Of a stretch of DNA of 64,000 bases, positions 18,497 to 27,111 are shown in pieces. The notes below the pieces were generated by a model. It made no database searches. It was not told the DNA's origin and was given only the letters and a program-made list of their open reading frames with translations. Source of the DNA: Erythrobacter sp. YT30 (GTDB taxonomy: Bacteria > Pseudomonadota > Alphaproteobacteria > Sphingomonadales > Sphingomonadaceae); assembly GCF_001542875.1 (NCBI RefSeq), contig NZ_LMAF01000001.1:248001-312000 (forward strand). The letters run 5' to 3'. Positions within the stretch are counted from its first letter, which is position 1, and each line of letters starts with the position of its first letter. The position numbers and the translations under genes were made by a program.

Positions 18497-20476
18497 ATGT
18501 CAACTGACGCAGCCCGTCTTCAGCCCATGGCTAATGCCATCCGCGCTCTTTCGATGGATGCCGTGCAGGCCGCCAATTCCGGCCACCCGGGCATGCCGAT
18601 GGGGATGGCCGATGTTGCGAGCGTGCTGTTTTCCAACCACCTGAAATTCAATCCCGCTCGCCCCGACTGGGCTGACCGGGATCGCTTTGTCCTTTCTGCA
18701 GGGCATGGTTCGATGCTGATTTACAGCCTCCTGCACCTCAGCGGTTATGCGAAGCCGACGATGGAGGACATTCGCAATTTCCGACAATTGGGTAGTCCTT
18801 GTGCAGGGCATCCTGAGAATTTCCTGCTGGAAGGCGTCGAATGCACCACCGGGCCGCTTGGTCAGGGGCTTGCGATGGCGGTGGGGATGGCCATGGCGGA
18901 GCGGCATTTGAACAGCGTCTTCGGCAATGACCTGGTCGATCACCGCACCTGGGTGGTCGCAGGCGACGGGTGCCTGATGGAAGGGATCAATCACGAAGCG
19001 ATTGGACTTGCCGGGCATTTGAATCTCGGGCGGCTCAACGTTCTTTGGGATGACAATCGTATCACGATTGATGGTTCGACCGATCTTTCAACCTCAGAGG
19101 ATGTGAAGGCCCGCTATGCTGCGACAGGTTGGCATGTCACCGAATGCGACGGCCATGATTTTGAAGACATTGATCGGGCGCTGGACGAAGCCAAGGCCGA
19201 CCCGCGCCCATCCTTGATCGCATGCCGCACTGTTATCGGAAAAGGCGCGCCAACCAAGCAAGGCACGAGCGCAACGCACGGTGCTCCCCTAGGGCCAGAA
19301 GAGATTGCGGGGGCGAGAGAGGCGCTTGGATGGGATGCCGAGCCATTTGTCGTTCCTGAGGACATTCTAACGGATTGGCGCGCCACGGGAGAAAGAGGGC
19401 GCGATATTCACGGCGAATGGGCTGCGCGCCTTGCTGGATCAGAGCACAAGGAAGAATTTGAGCGCCGCATGGCGGGTGATCTGCCTGTAAGCACCGCATC
19501 CAAAGATTATATCGCATCGCTGATCGCCGAACCTGTCAAAGTCGCAACCCGCAAGGCGAGCGAAATGGCACTGGCGCAAATGAACCCGCTTCTGCCCGAA
19601 CTGATTGGTGGAAGCGCGGATCTGACAGGCTCAAACAACACCAAGGCTGGCGGCATCGAAGCTTTCACCGCCGATGATTATTCGGGCCGCTATGTCTATT
19701 ACGGCATTCGCGAGTTCGGCATGGCTGCGGCCATGAACGGGATGGCGCTGCATGGCGGCGTGGTGCCCTATGGCGGTACGTTCCTAGTCTTCACCGATTA
19801 TGCACGCGGCGCGATCCGTTTGTCGGCTGTCCAGGAAACGCGCGTCATTTATGTGATGACGCATGACAGTATTGGCCTTGGCGAAGATGGACCGACGCAC
19901 CAGCCTGTCGAACATCTCGCTTCGCTTCGCGCGATGCCCAATCTCCTCGTATTTCGCCCCGGCGATGCGGTGGAAACGGCGGAATGCTGGGCAGCGGCCA
20001 TGCTCGAAAAAGATCGACCCTCCATTCTTGCGCTCTCACGCCAGGGATTGCCGCAATTCCGCTTGTCGGAAGAGAGCGAAAACCTCTCGCGAAAAGGCGG
20101 CTATCGCGTCCGATCAGCCAAAGCGGAGCGCAAAGTCGTTTTGCTCGCAACCGGATCGGAGGTCAGCCTCGCTCTCGAATGCGCAGACGCTCTTGAGGAG
20201 CAAGGGGTTGGGGCAGACGTCGTGTCGATGGTGTGCACCGAACTGTTCGACGAACAGGATGACGACTATAAAACCGACATCATTCCCGGCGGCGTTATGA
20301 AAGTTTCGATCGAGGCAGGCTCGACTTTCGGATGGGAGCGCTACACCGGATTAAAGGCCCTGAATATCGGAATAGACAGCTTTGGTGCCTCTGCACCTGC
20401 TAAGGACCTGTTCGAGCATTTCGGTTTCACTGCGGACAAGATCGTTCCGCAAATCCTTTCAAAACTATCACAATAA
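18497..20476 (+). CDS. tkt: Transketolase
   Basis: Moves two-carbon units in the pentose phosphate pathway using thiamine diphosphate. The 659-residue length is standard. Visible motifs are SGHPGMPMGMAD (N-terminal), the ThDP motif GDGCLMEGINHEA through NRITIDG, DSIGLGEDGPTHQP and the C-terminal ATGSEVSLA. I chose ATG 18497 (MSTDAARLQPMANAIR) over 18464 because it matches the family start; AGGAG lies 12 bases before it. It opens an operon with gap, pgk and class I aldolase. Confidence 0.97.
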   Translation: MSTDAARLQPMANAIRALSMDAVQAANSGHPGMPMGMADVASVLFSNHLKFNPARPDWADRDRFVLSAGHGSMLIYSLLHLSGYAKPTMEDIRNFRQLGSPCAGHPENFLLEGVECTTGPLGQGLAMAVGMAMAERHLNSVFGNDLVDHRTWVVAGDGCLMEGINHEAIGLAGHLNLGRLNVLWDDNRITIDGSTDLSTSEDVKARYAATGWHVTECDGHDFEDIDRALDEAKADPRPSLIACRTVIGKGAPTKQGTSATHGAPLGPEEIAGAREALGWDAEPFVVPEDILTDWRATGERGRDIHGEWAARLAGSEHKEEFERRMAGDLPVSTASKDYIASLIAEPVKVATRKASEMALAQMNPLLPELIGGSADLTGSNNTKAGGIEAFTADDYSGRYVYYGIREFGMAAAMNGMALHGGVVPYGGTFLVFTDYARGAIRLSAVQETRVIYVMTHDSIGLGEDGPTHQPVEHLASLRAMPNLLVFRPGDAVETAECWAAAMLEKDRPSILALSRQGLPQFRLSEESENLSRKGGYRVRSAKAERKVVLLATGSEVSLALECADALEEQGVGADVVSMVCTELFDEQDDDYKTDIIPGGVMKVSIEAGSTFGWERYTGLKALNIGIDSFGASAPAKDLFEHFGFTADKIVPQILSKLSQ

Positions 20477-20503
20477 AACAGAATACACGCAGGAGTTCTT
20501 CAC

Positions 20504-21511
20504 ATGGCGACTAAAGTTGCGATCAATGGTTTTGGCCGTATCGGACGGCTTGTGGCGCGCGCTCTTCTGGAGCGGACCGATCATGATTTTGAGCTTGTCT
20601 CGATCAATGATCTTGCTGACACGAAATCAAATGCGCTGCTGTTTCAATACGATTCCACCCATGGGCGATTCCCCGGCACTGTCGATGTAAAAGACGGCGC
20701 GATGGTGGTTAACGGCAAGAGCATCGCCGTAACCTCTGAGCGCAATCCCGGCGATCTGCCGCATGGCGAACAGGGCGTTGATATCGTGCTGGAATGCACC
20801 GGCTTTTTTCAAAGCGATGAAGCTTGCCGCCCGCACCTTGAAGCGGGGGCAAAGCGCGTTTTGATCTCCGCGCCTGCAAAAGGCGTATCGGCAACCGTTG
20901 TTTACGGCGTGAACCACGATTTGCTCACCGCTGATGACGTGATCGTCTCTAACGCGAGCTGCACCACGAACTGCCTCTCCCCGGTTGCGAAAGTGCTTCA
21001 CGATACGGTTGGAATTGAGCGCGGTTTCATGACCACGATCCACTCTTACACCAACGATCAGCGCATGCTCGATCAGATGCACTCCGACATGCGCCGCGCG
21101 CGCGGCGGTGCGCAGAATATGATCCCGACAACAACCGGTGCGGCGCGCGCTGTTGGCCTGGTTTTGCCTGAACTCGCAGGCAAGCTCGACGGATCATCGG
21201 TTCGTGTGCCGACACCCAATGTCAGCCTGATCGATCTGGTGTTCCAGCCGAGCCGCGACACCACCGCCGAAGAGCTGAACGCAGCGCTCAAGGCAGCTGC
21301 CGAAGGCCCAATGAAAGGCGTGCTCGACTACACCGAACAGCCGCTCGTCTCGCAGGATTTCAACCACCACCCCGCAAGCTCGACCATCGACAGCCTCGAA
21401 ACGGGCGTGATGGAAGGGAAATTGGGCCGCGTGGTCAGCTGGTATGATAATGAATGGGGCTTTTCCAACCGCATGATCGACACTGCGGGTGTGATGGCGA
21501 AATTCCTCTGA
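20504..21511 (+). CDS. gap: Glyceraldehyde-3-phosphate dehydrogenase, type I
   Basis: Oxidises glyceraldehyde 3-phosphate to 1,3-bisphosphoglycerate. A 335-residue protein with an N-terminal Rossmann motif ([13 protein letters not shown]) and the catalytic cysteine C153 in [15 protein letters not shown] sits 7 bases before the start. It lies 27 bases after tkt and 22 before pgk, so it is co-transcribed with them. Confidence 0.98.
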   Translation: MATKVAINGFGRIGRLVARALLERTDHDFELVSINDLADTKSNALLFQYDSTHGRFPGTVDVKDGAMVVNGKSIAVTSERNPGDLPHGEQGVDIVLECTGFFQSDEACRPHLEAGAKRVLISAPAKGVSATVVYGVNHDLLTADDVIVSNASCTTNCLSPVAKVLHDTVGIERGFMTTIHSYTNDQRMLDQMHSDMRRARGGAQNMIPTTTGAARAVGLVLPELAGKLDGSSVRVPTPNVSLIDLVFQPSRDTTAEELNAALKAAAEGPMKGVLDYTEQPLVSQDFNHHPASSTIDSLETGVMEGKLGRVVSWYDNEWGFSNRMIDTAGVMAKFL

Positions 21512-21533
21512 TCTGAGACGGAAAGGCCGGGCA

Positions 21534-22733
21534 ATGGCTGCTTTCAAAACGCTTGATGATCTTGGTGATGTGACCGGTAAGGTTGCGCTCGTCAGGGTCG
21601 ATCTCAATCTCCCGATGAAGGATGGCTCAGCCACTGATGTTACGCGGGTTGAAGCAGTCAAGCCAACGATCCTGGAACTGTCAGACAAGGGCGCGAAAGT
21701 CCTGCTTCTCGCGCATTTCGGTAGGCCCAAGGGCCAGCGTTCCAGCGTACTTTCCACCAGCATGGTTGTAGGCGATGTCGAGGGGGTCCTTGGCAAGGAG
21801 CTGATGTTCATCCCCGAAGTCGCAGGGCCGGTCGTGGAGCAATCCATCGGCATCCTGCGCGATGGCGATATCGGCCTTTTGGACAACACACGCTTCTGGC
21901 CGGGTGAAGAGGGAAATGATCCCAATTTCGCGCAAGCCATCGCGGCGCATGGCGATTTTTATGTCAATGATGCGTTTTCGGCAGCGCACCGCGCGCATGC
22001 GACGACAGAGGGGATTGCCCAATACCTGCCAGCCTATGCAGGGCGTGCGATGGAGCGAGAATTGAAAGCCCTCGACAGCGCTCTGGGCAATGCCGAGCAG
22101 CCAGTGGCCGCGGTTGTGGGCGGGGCGAAAGTATCGACCAAGCTTGACGTGCTTCAAAACCTCGTCGGCAAGGTCCAGCACCTGATCATTGGCGGCGGGA
22201 TGGCAAACACGTTTCTCGCCGCGCGCGGGCTCAACGTGGGCAAATCGCTTTGCGAACATGATCTCACAGACACAGCCTCCAAAATCATGGATGAGGCCGA
22301 TCACGCTGGCTGTACAGTGCATCTTCCTTACGATGTGGTGGTGGCGAAGGAATTTGCCGCAAACCCCGAATCCCTGCGCACCTGCAACGTTCACGAGGTT
22401 GCCGAAGATGAGATGATCCTTGATATCGGGCCTAACGCGACAGAAGCGCTGGCAGATGTTCTCAAGACCTGCCGCACACTGGTCTGGAATGGTCCGCTCG
22501 GTGCGTTTGAAACTGAACCGTTTGATGCGGCAACGATGGCGCTTGCCCGCCATGTTGCAGCACTCACGCAGGAAGGATCGCTTACGTCAGTTGCAGGAGG
22601 CGGCGATACGGTCGCTGCTCTCGCGCAGGCAGGCGTAACCGATGATGTGACCTATATTTCGACGGCAGGCGGTGCTTTTCTTGAATGGATGGAAGGCAAG
22701 GAACTACCTGGAGTTGCTGCACTTTCCAAATGA
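21534..22733 (+). CDS. pgk: Phosphoglycerate kinase
   Basis: Transfers phosphate between 1,3-bisphosphoglycerate and ADP. The 399-residue protein has the N-terminal signature VALVRVDLNLPMKDG, AHFGRPKG, VNDAFSAAHRAHAT, the hinge AVVGGAKVSTK and the C-terminal nucleotide motif SVAGGGDTVAAL. The stop codon overlaps the next start as ATGA. Confidence 0.98.
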   Translation: MAAFKTLDDLGDVTGKVALVRVDLNLPMKDGSATDVTRVEAVKPTILELSDKGAKVLLLAHFGRPKGQRSSVLSTSMVVGDVEGVLGKELMFIPEVAGPVVEQSIGILRDGDIGLLDNTRFWPGEEGNDPNFAQAIAAHGDFYVNDAFSAAHRAHATTEGIAQYLPAYAGRAMERELKALDSALGNAEQPVAAVVGGAKVSTKLDVLQNLVGKVQHLIIGGGMANTFLAARGLNVGKSLCEHDLTDTASKIMDEADHAGCTVHLPYDVVVAKEFAANPESLRTCNVHEVAEDEMILDIGPNATEALADVLKTCRTLVWNGPLGAFETEPFDAATMALARHVAALTQEGSLTSVAGGGDTVAALAQAGVTDDVTYISTAGGAFLEWMEGKELPGVAALSK

Positions 22734-23188
22734 CTGAAGCGACAACGCAATACGGGTACGGCAATGCCGTCGAGTGCCGAGAAGGTGAGTTTGCGGGGTG
22801 GTATCACTGGAACCACGATCCGTTTGAAACACGCTCAGGCCCGTTCTTCATGCGGCGGGAGGAAGATGGATCCTACCTCAGCGCTTTTCGTGCGGAAGAT
22901 CGTCATATGAATGGGGCTGGCGCGATGCATGGCGGGTGCCTGATGACCTTTGCCGATTTTGCGCTGTTCGCGATCGCCACTGATGAACTCGATGGCGCGA
23001 ATGCCGTGACTATGAACCTGTCGAGTGATTTCCTTGGCGCGATCCAGCCCGGGGCTCTGGTCGAAGCGCGCGGCGAAGTTACGCGGGGCGGAGGCAAGAC
23101 GATTTTCGTGCGCGGCATTATCACCGGCGATGGCGCGCCTGCCTTGAGCTTTACCGGGATCATCCGCAAATTTTCGCCCCGATCATGA
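22730..23188 (+). CDS. PaaI-type hotdog thioesterase
   Basis: A 152-residue hotdog-fold protein that probably hydrolyses an acyl-CoA thioester. The segment NGAGAMHGGCLMTFADFA has the HGG motif with the catalytic acidic residue on the following helix. The strand VEARGEVTRGGGKTIFVRG is typical of the 4HBT superfamily. It is coupled to pgk by an ATGA overlap, which is unusual company for a thioesterase; the substrate is unknown. Confidence 0.85.
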   Translation: MTEATTQYGYGNAVECREGEFAGWYHWNHDPFETRSGPFFMRREEDGSYLSAFRAEDRHMNGAGAMHGGCLMTFADFALFAIATDELDGANAVTMNLSSDFLGAIQPGALVEARGEVTRGGGKTIFVRGIITGDGAPALSFTGIIRKFSPRS

Positions 23189-23332
23189 CCCCTGCCAAAG
23201 CCCAATTCGGCTCGCCGCACCCCTCCTAAGGCCCGCCGCGCTTATACTTGTGGCCAATTGTCGCCCACAAGCCGGATGGCTAGGGCTTTTCGCAAAACGG
23301 AACACTTCGCTTTCAACACTCAGAGGACAGCC

Positions 23333-24223
23333 ATGAACACCGAACAAATGACCGCGAAAATCGCCGAGGGCCAAGGCTTTATCGCAGCGCTCGATCAATC
23401 GGGCGGCTCCACTCCCAAAGCGCTTCGCGGGTACGGTGTGGAAGACAGCGAGTGGTCGGGCGATGAGGAAATGTTCGGCCAAATCCACCAGATGCGCAGC
23501 CGCGTCATCACCTCCACCTGTTTTTCCAGCGGAAAGGTGATCGGTGCGATCCTGTTTGAAAAAACGATGGATGGCGAAGTCGATGGCAAGTCCACGGCTG
23601 ATGCGCTGAAAGAGCGCGGAATTGTCCCCTTTATCAAGGTCGACCAGGGGCTCGCCGACGAAGAGAACGGCGTACAGTTGATGAAGCCGCTCGATAAGCT
23701 TCCCGCGCTTCTTGAAAAATCGGTTGGCTACGGAATGTTCGGGACGAAAATGCGCTCGGTCATCAAGTCGGCCAATCCAGAAGGCATAGCGGCCATCGTC
23801 GCGCAGCAGTTCGAAGTTGGGGCGCAGATTGCTGATGCAGGACTGATGCCAATGCTTGAGCCGGAATACGATATCACGGCAGAGGACCGCGAAGAAGGCG
23901 AAGACATTCTGCTCGCTGAAATCATGAAGCACCTTGATGCGCTGCCAGAAGGCCGCAAGGTGATGCTGAAACTCTCGATCCCGGTTAAGCCGGGGCACTA
24001 CACACCGGCAATCGAGCATCCTAGTGTGCTTCGCGTCGTGGCACTTTCAGGTGGCTATTCAACCGATGATGCTTGCAAACACCTCGCGAAGAACCCCGGC
24101 ATGATTGCCAGCTTCTCTCGAGGTCTTTTGCAGGATCTTCGCAAGGGCCAGTCGGATGAGGAATTCAACGGCGCTCTTGGCAAAGCGATCGATCAGATTG
24201 CAGCGGCCAGCGTTGCTGGTTAA
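23333..24223 (+). CDS. fba: Class I fructose-bisphosphate aldolase
   Basis: Cleaves fructose 1,6-bisphosphate through a Schiff-base lysine. The 296-residue protein matches the bacterial class I type: AALDQSGGSTPKALRGYG at the N terminus, FIKVDQGLAD, the MLKLSIPVKPGHY strand carrying candidate Schiff-base lysines, and LSGGYS with RGLLQDLR at the phosphate site. I chose ATG 23333 (MNTEQMTAK); the frame is open further upstream but that part is not family sequence. It follows the thioesterase by 144 bases and may have its own promoter. Confidence 0.95.
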   Translation: MNTEQMTAKIAEGQGFIAALDQSGGSTPKALRGYGVEDSEWSGDEEMFGQIHQMRSRVITSTCFSSGKVIGAILFEKTMDGEVDGKSTADALKERGIVPFIKVDQGLADEENGVQLMKPLDKLPALLEKSVGYGMFGTKMRSVIKSANPEGIAAIVAQQFEVGAQIADAGLMPMLEPEYDITAEDREEGEDILLAEIMKHLDALPEGRKVMLKLSIPVKPGHYTPAIEHPSVLRVVALSGGYSTDDACKHLAKNPGMIASFSRGLLQDLRKGQSDEEFNGALGKAIDQIAAASVAG

Positions 24224-24232
24224 GGGGCGCGG

Positions 24233-24871
24233 GTGACTACACCCGACACTCAGCTTTACCTGATTTCCCCGCTCGATGTGGGCGGGGATTTTCCTCAACG
24301 GCTCGAACGCGCGCTTGCTGCGGGCGAAGGGCTGGTCGCCGCGTTTCAGTTCCGCGTGAAAGACGTGGATCAGCACGAGGCCGCGCGGCTTGCAGAGCCT
24401 CTACAAGCGATCTGCGCGGCGCATGACTGCGCATTTATCGTCAATGACAGCGTTCCGCTGGCAAAGCGCTTGGGCGCAGAGGGTGTGCATCTGGGCCAGG
24501 ATGACGGCGATCCGAAAGAAGCGCGAGAGGCCTTGGGGCGCGAGGCGCAGATCGGAGTGACCTGCCACGCGTCAAAGCACCTCGCGATGGAAGCAGGAGA
24601 GGCTGGGGCGGATTACGTCGCATTCGGCGCATTCTTCCCCTCAAGCACGAAGGACAAGGGGCCCGATGCCGAACGCCCTGATGCCTCTTTAATCGAATGG
24701 TGGGTCAAACTGTTCGAGATACCCGTCGTAGCAATCGGCGGGATCACGCCTGGAAACTGCAAGCCCTTGGTCGCGGCAGGCGCGGATTTTCTCGCTGTGT
24801 CCGGCGCTGTCTGGAATGGCGATGAAGAAGCGGCCGTGCGCGATTTTGTCGCCGCTATTAAGGCCGTCTAG
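24233..24871 (+). CDS. thiE: Thiamine phosphate synthase-like protein
   Basis: A 212-residue TIM-barrel protein of the ThiE/TenI superfamily. ThiE joins the thiazole and pyrimidine halves of thiamine. Recognisable sites are QFRVKD (usual QLRxK), VNDSVPLAKRLGAEGVHLGQ, CHASKHLAMEA, GAFFPSSTKDKG and AIGGITPGN. Several positions deviate from standard ThiE, so catalytic activity is likely but not certain. It starts with GTG (24233), 9 bases after fba. The operon holds a thiamine-dependent enzyme (tkt), so supply of the cofactor may fit the context. It overlaps the facing gene by 4 bases. Confidence 0.8.
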   Translation: MTTPDTQLYLISPLDVGGDFPQRLERALAAGEGLVAAFQFRVKDVDQHEAARLAEPLQAICAAHDCAFIVNDSVPLAKRLGAEGVHLGQDDGDPKEAREALGREAQIGVTCHASKHLAMEAGEAGADYVAFGAFFPSSTKDKGPDAERPDASLIEWWVKLFEIPVVAIGGITPGNCKPLVAAGADFLAVSGAVWNGDEEAAVRDFVAAIKAV

Positions 24872-25329
24872 CTCGTGCCACCCAGACGGGTGCAGATCAG
24901 CTTGCTGAGCGAACCATCAGGCTTCACCTGCTGCAACTGATTGTCGCCCACACGCATGAAACGTTCACCCTTTTTGGGGCCTTGCGTGAACGTAAGCATC
25001 TTGCCGCGCATCAGGTAGAGACCGCCGCCCTCTTCGTTTCTGTATCGTGAAGCGCGCGCAATGCGAAAGTTTTCAGATTCGACAACTTTGATGACGCTTC
25101 CATCCGCATCGCCTGGCAGGGCGCATTGATATGTCCCATGCGGCATGGTTCCCAATGGGCCGCCATCGGCCTGACTGGGTGCCTGCGGGACAGCGGCTTT
25201 TGCAGCGCCGCCTTGAACCAATGCGATCAGCGGTTTGAGAATTGGCCCATCAACGTCAAACATATTTCCCGACGACGCGGCGATAAACGCAGCTGAAGCG
25301 GTAAGCACGATGATGTGGCGTCTACGCAT
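24868..25329 (-). CDS. Exported protein of unknown function
   Basis: A 153-residue protein with an N-terminal signal or anchor helix (RRRHIIVLTASAAFIAASSG). The mature part has two cysteines (YQCALPG and LICTRLG) and beta-rich blocks such as FRIARASRYRNEEGGGLYLM and MLTFTQGPKKGERFMRVG. I do not recognise the family. It converges with thiE with a 4-base overlap and is divergent from efp. Confidence 0.75.
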   Translation of the reverse strand: MRRRHIIVLTASAAFIAASSGNMFDVDGPILKPLIALVQGGAAKAAVPQAPSQADGGPLGTMPHGTYQCALPGDADGSVIKVVESENFRIARASRYRNEEGGGLYLMRGKMLTFTQGPKKGERFMRVGDNQLQQVKPDGSLSKLICTRLGGTS

Positions 25330-25520
25330 GGTGTCCCGTCCGATCCCTTGCGCTGCCTGATATCAGGGTAAACACTTGCTTACCAGCCGGAACGCACCAA
25401 TTTACATCTTCTCAAGACCCAACCTTGCTGTCTGTCAGGGGCTGGTCTATGCGCGCTCAATCTCCGAAGAGGTCGCGTTTCAGACCTCTATCAGAACCAC
25501 ATTTCAGAAAGCGTTAGCCC

Positions 25521-26084
25521 ATGAAGATCAGCGGCGTCGATATCCGCCCCGGCAACATCATCGAATACGAAAATGGCATCTGGAAAGTCGCCAAGATCCA
25601 GCACACGCAACCGGGCAAGGGTGGTGCTTACATGCAGGTCGAGATGAAGAACCTGCAGGACGGGCGCAAAACCAATGTCCGTTTCCGCAGCGCTGACACG
25701 GTTGAGAAGGTTCGGCTCGACACGAACGATTATCAGTTCCTCTATGAAGATGGCGACATGCTCGTATTCATGGATCAGAATACTTATGAGCAGATCAATC
25801 TGCCAAGTGACCTTCTGGGCGATGCCCGCCCGTTCTTGCAGGATGGTATGCAGGTGATGCTCGAGCTGTGGGAAGAAAAGCCCATCAGCGTGCAACTCCC
25901 CGCTCAGATCGAAGCCGAGATAGTTGAAGCAGATGCAGTGGTGAAGGGGCAGACAGCCTCATCCAGTTACAAGCCTGCCGTCCTCGACAATGGCGTTCGC
26001 ATCATGGTGCCGCCGCATATCGAAAGCGGCACGCGCATTGTCGTTGATGTGTACGAGCAGACCTACGTCGGTAAGGCCAGCTGA
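25521..26084 (+). CDS. efp: Elongation factor P
   Basis: EF-P relieves ribosome stalling at consecutive prolines. The 187-residue protein has an N-terminal KOW-like domain with the tip loop [10 protein letters not shown]33 is the usual modification site. Two OB domains follow, the last ending with [17 protein letters not shown]. No epmA or epmB modification gene is nearby. The phosphatase gene follows after 6 bases. Confidence 0.97.
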   Translation: MKISGVDIRPGNIIEYENGIWKVAKIQHTQPGKGGAYMQVEMKNLQDGRKTNVRFRSADTVEKVRLDTNDYQFLYEDGDMLVFMDQNTYEQINLPSDLLGDARPFLQDGMQVMLELWEEKPISVQLPAQIEAEIVEADAVVKGQTASSSYKPAVLDNGVRIMVPPHIESGTRIVVDVYEQTYVGKAS

Positions 26085-26090
26085 CGCGCC

Positions 26091-26909
26091 ATGAGCATGT
26101 TTTCAGGCCTCGTTCGCGTGATGGAGCGCGCCGCGCGTAAAGCGGGCGGGCGTTTGCGCCGCGATTTTGGTGAAGTGGAACACCTTCAGGTCAGCCGCAA
26201 AGGCCCTGCCGATTTCGTTTCAAAAGCCGATATGCGCGCTGAGCGTACGATCTATGATGAATTGCTCGCGGCCCGCCCAGGTTGGGGCTTCGTCCTTGAA
26301 GAGGCCGGCATCATCGAAGGTGATGAGGGCAAGCCGCGCTGGATCATCGACCCCCTCGATGGAACGAGCAACTTTCTCCACGGCATCCCGCATTTTGCCA
26401 TCAGCATCGCTGTTCAGGAGCCACGCCTCGACGGCAAAGGCTGGGGCGAGGTGACCGCTGGCGTCATCTACAACCCGATCAATGACGAGACATATTGGGC
26501 GGAGAAATCGCGCGGCGCATGGCTTCAGGATGCGCGCCTTCGCGTGTCAGGCCGCAGGCAATTGCACGAAGCGCTGATCGCAACCGGCATTCCGTTTCAG
26601 GGGCATGGTGACTTTGCAGAGTGGAGCCGCATCTTTGGCGCGATCGGCCCAGAAGTTGCAGGCATTCGCCGGTTCGGCGCGGCCTCGCTTGATCTCGCTT
26701 ATCTGGCGCAGGGGCGTTTTGATGGCTTTTGGGAAAGCGGCCTTAATGATTGGGACACGGCTGCTGGATGCCTTCTCGTTCGCGAAGCTGGCGGCTTCGT
26801 TTCGGATTTCCGCGGACGCTCCGAACCCATCCATTCAAAACAGGTTCTGGCGGCGAACGATGCGTTGCATTCGAAATTGCATAAGATTTTGGCGAATAGC
26901 TTGAAGTAA
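26091..26909 (+). CDS. suhB: Inositol monophosphatase family protein (SuhB-like)
   Basis: A 272-residue Mg-dependent, Li-sensitive-type phosphatase. The metal-site motifs are complete: FVLEEAG (about 68-72), IIDPLDGTSNFLHGIPHF (DPLDGT at 87-92) and NDWDTAAGCLLVREAGG near the C terminus. Substrates may be inositol-1-phosphate or related sugars; in E. coli SuhB also acts in rRNA antitermination. It sits 6 bases after efp in an apparent two-gene unit. Confidence 0.94.
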   Translation: MSMFSGLVRVMERAARKAGGRLRRDFGEVEHLQVSRKGPADFVSKADMRAERTIYDELLAARPGWGFVLEEAGIIEGDEGKPRWIIDPLDGTSNFLHGIPHFAISIAVQEPRLDGKGWGEVTAGVIYNPINDETYWAEKSRGAWLQDARLRVSGRRQLHEALIATGIPFQGHGDFAEWSRIFGAIGPEVAGIRRFGAASLDLAYLAQGRFDGFWESGLNDWDTAAGCLLVREAGGFVSDFRGRSEPIHSKQVLAANDALHSKLHKILANSLK

Positions 26910-26950
26910 TAGCGTGCCAACGCTAACAGCCGCGCTTCGCCAAGCGCAGT

Positions 26951-27035
26951 GCCCCTGTGGTGGAATTGGTAGACGCGAGCGATTCAAAATCGCTTTCCTA
27001 CGGGAGTGCCGGTTCGAGTCCGGCCAGGGGCACCA
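26951..27035 (+). tRNA. tRNA-Leu (anticodon CAA)
   Basis: Class II tRNA with a long variable arm. Acceptor GCCCCTG pairs with CAGGGGC; the anticodon stem AGCGA/TCGCT encloses loop TTCAAAA with anticodon CAA, reading UUG. The T arm GCCGG-TTCGAGT-CCGGC is perfect. CCA is encoded (27033-27035). Confidence 0.97.
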
Positions 27036-27111
27036 CTCTTTCTCGAGGCCGAAATTGAAAATCGCGCTTGCCAACGGGCACTTCGCCTGAGAGATCAGCA
27101 TCGACACGCTT

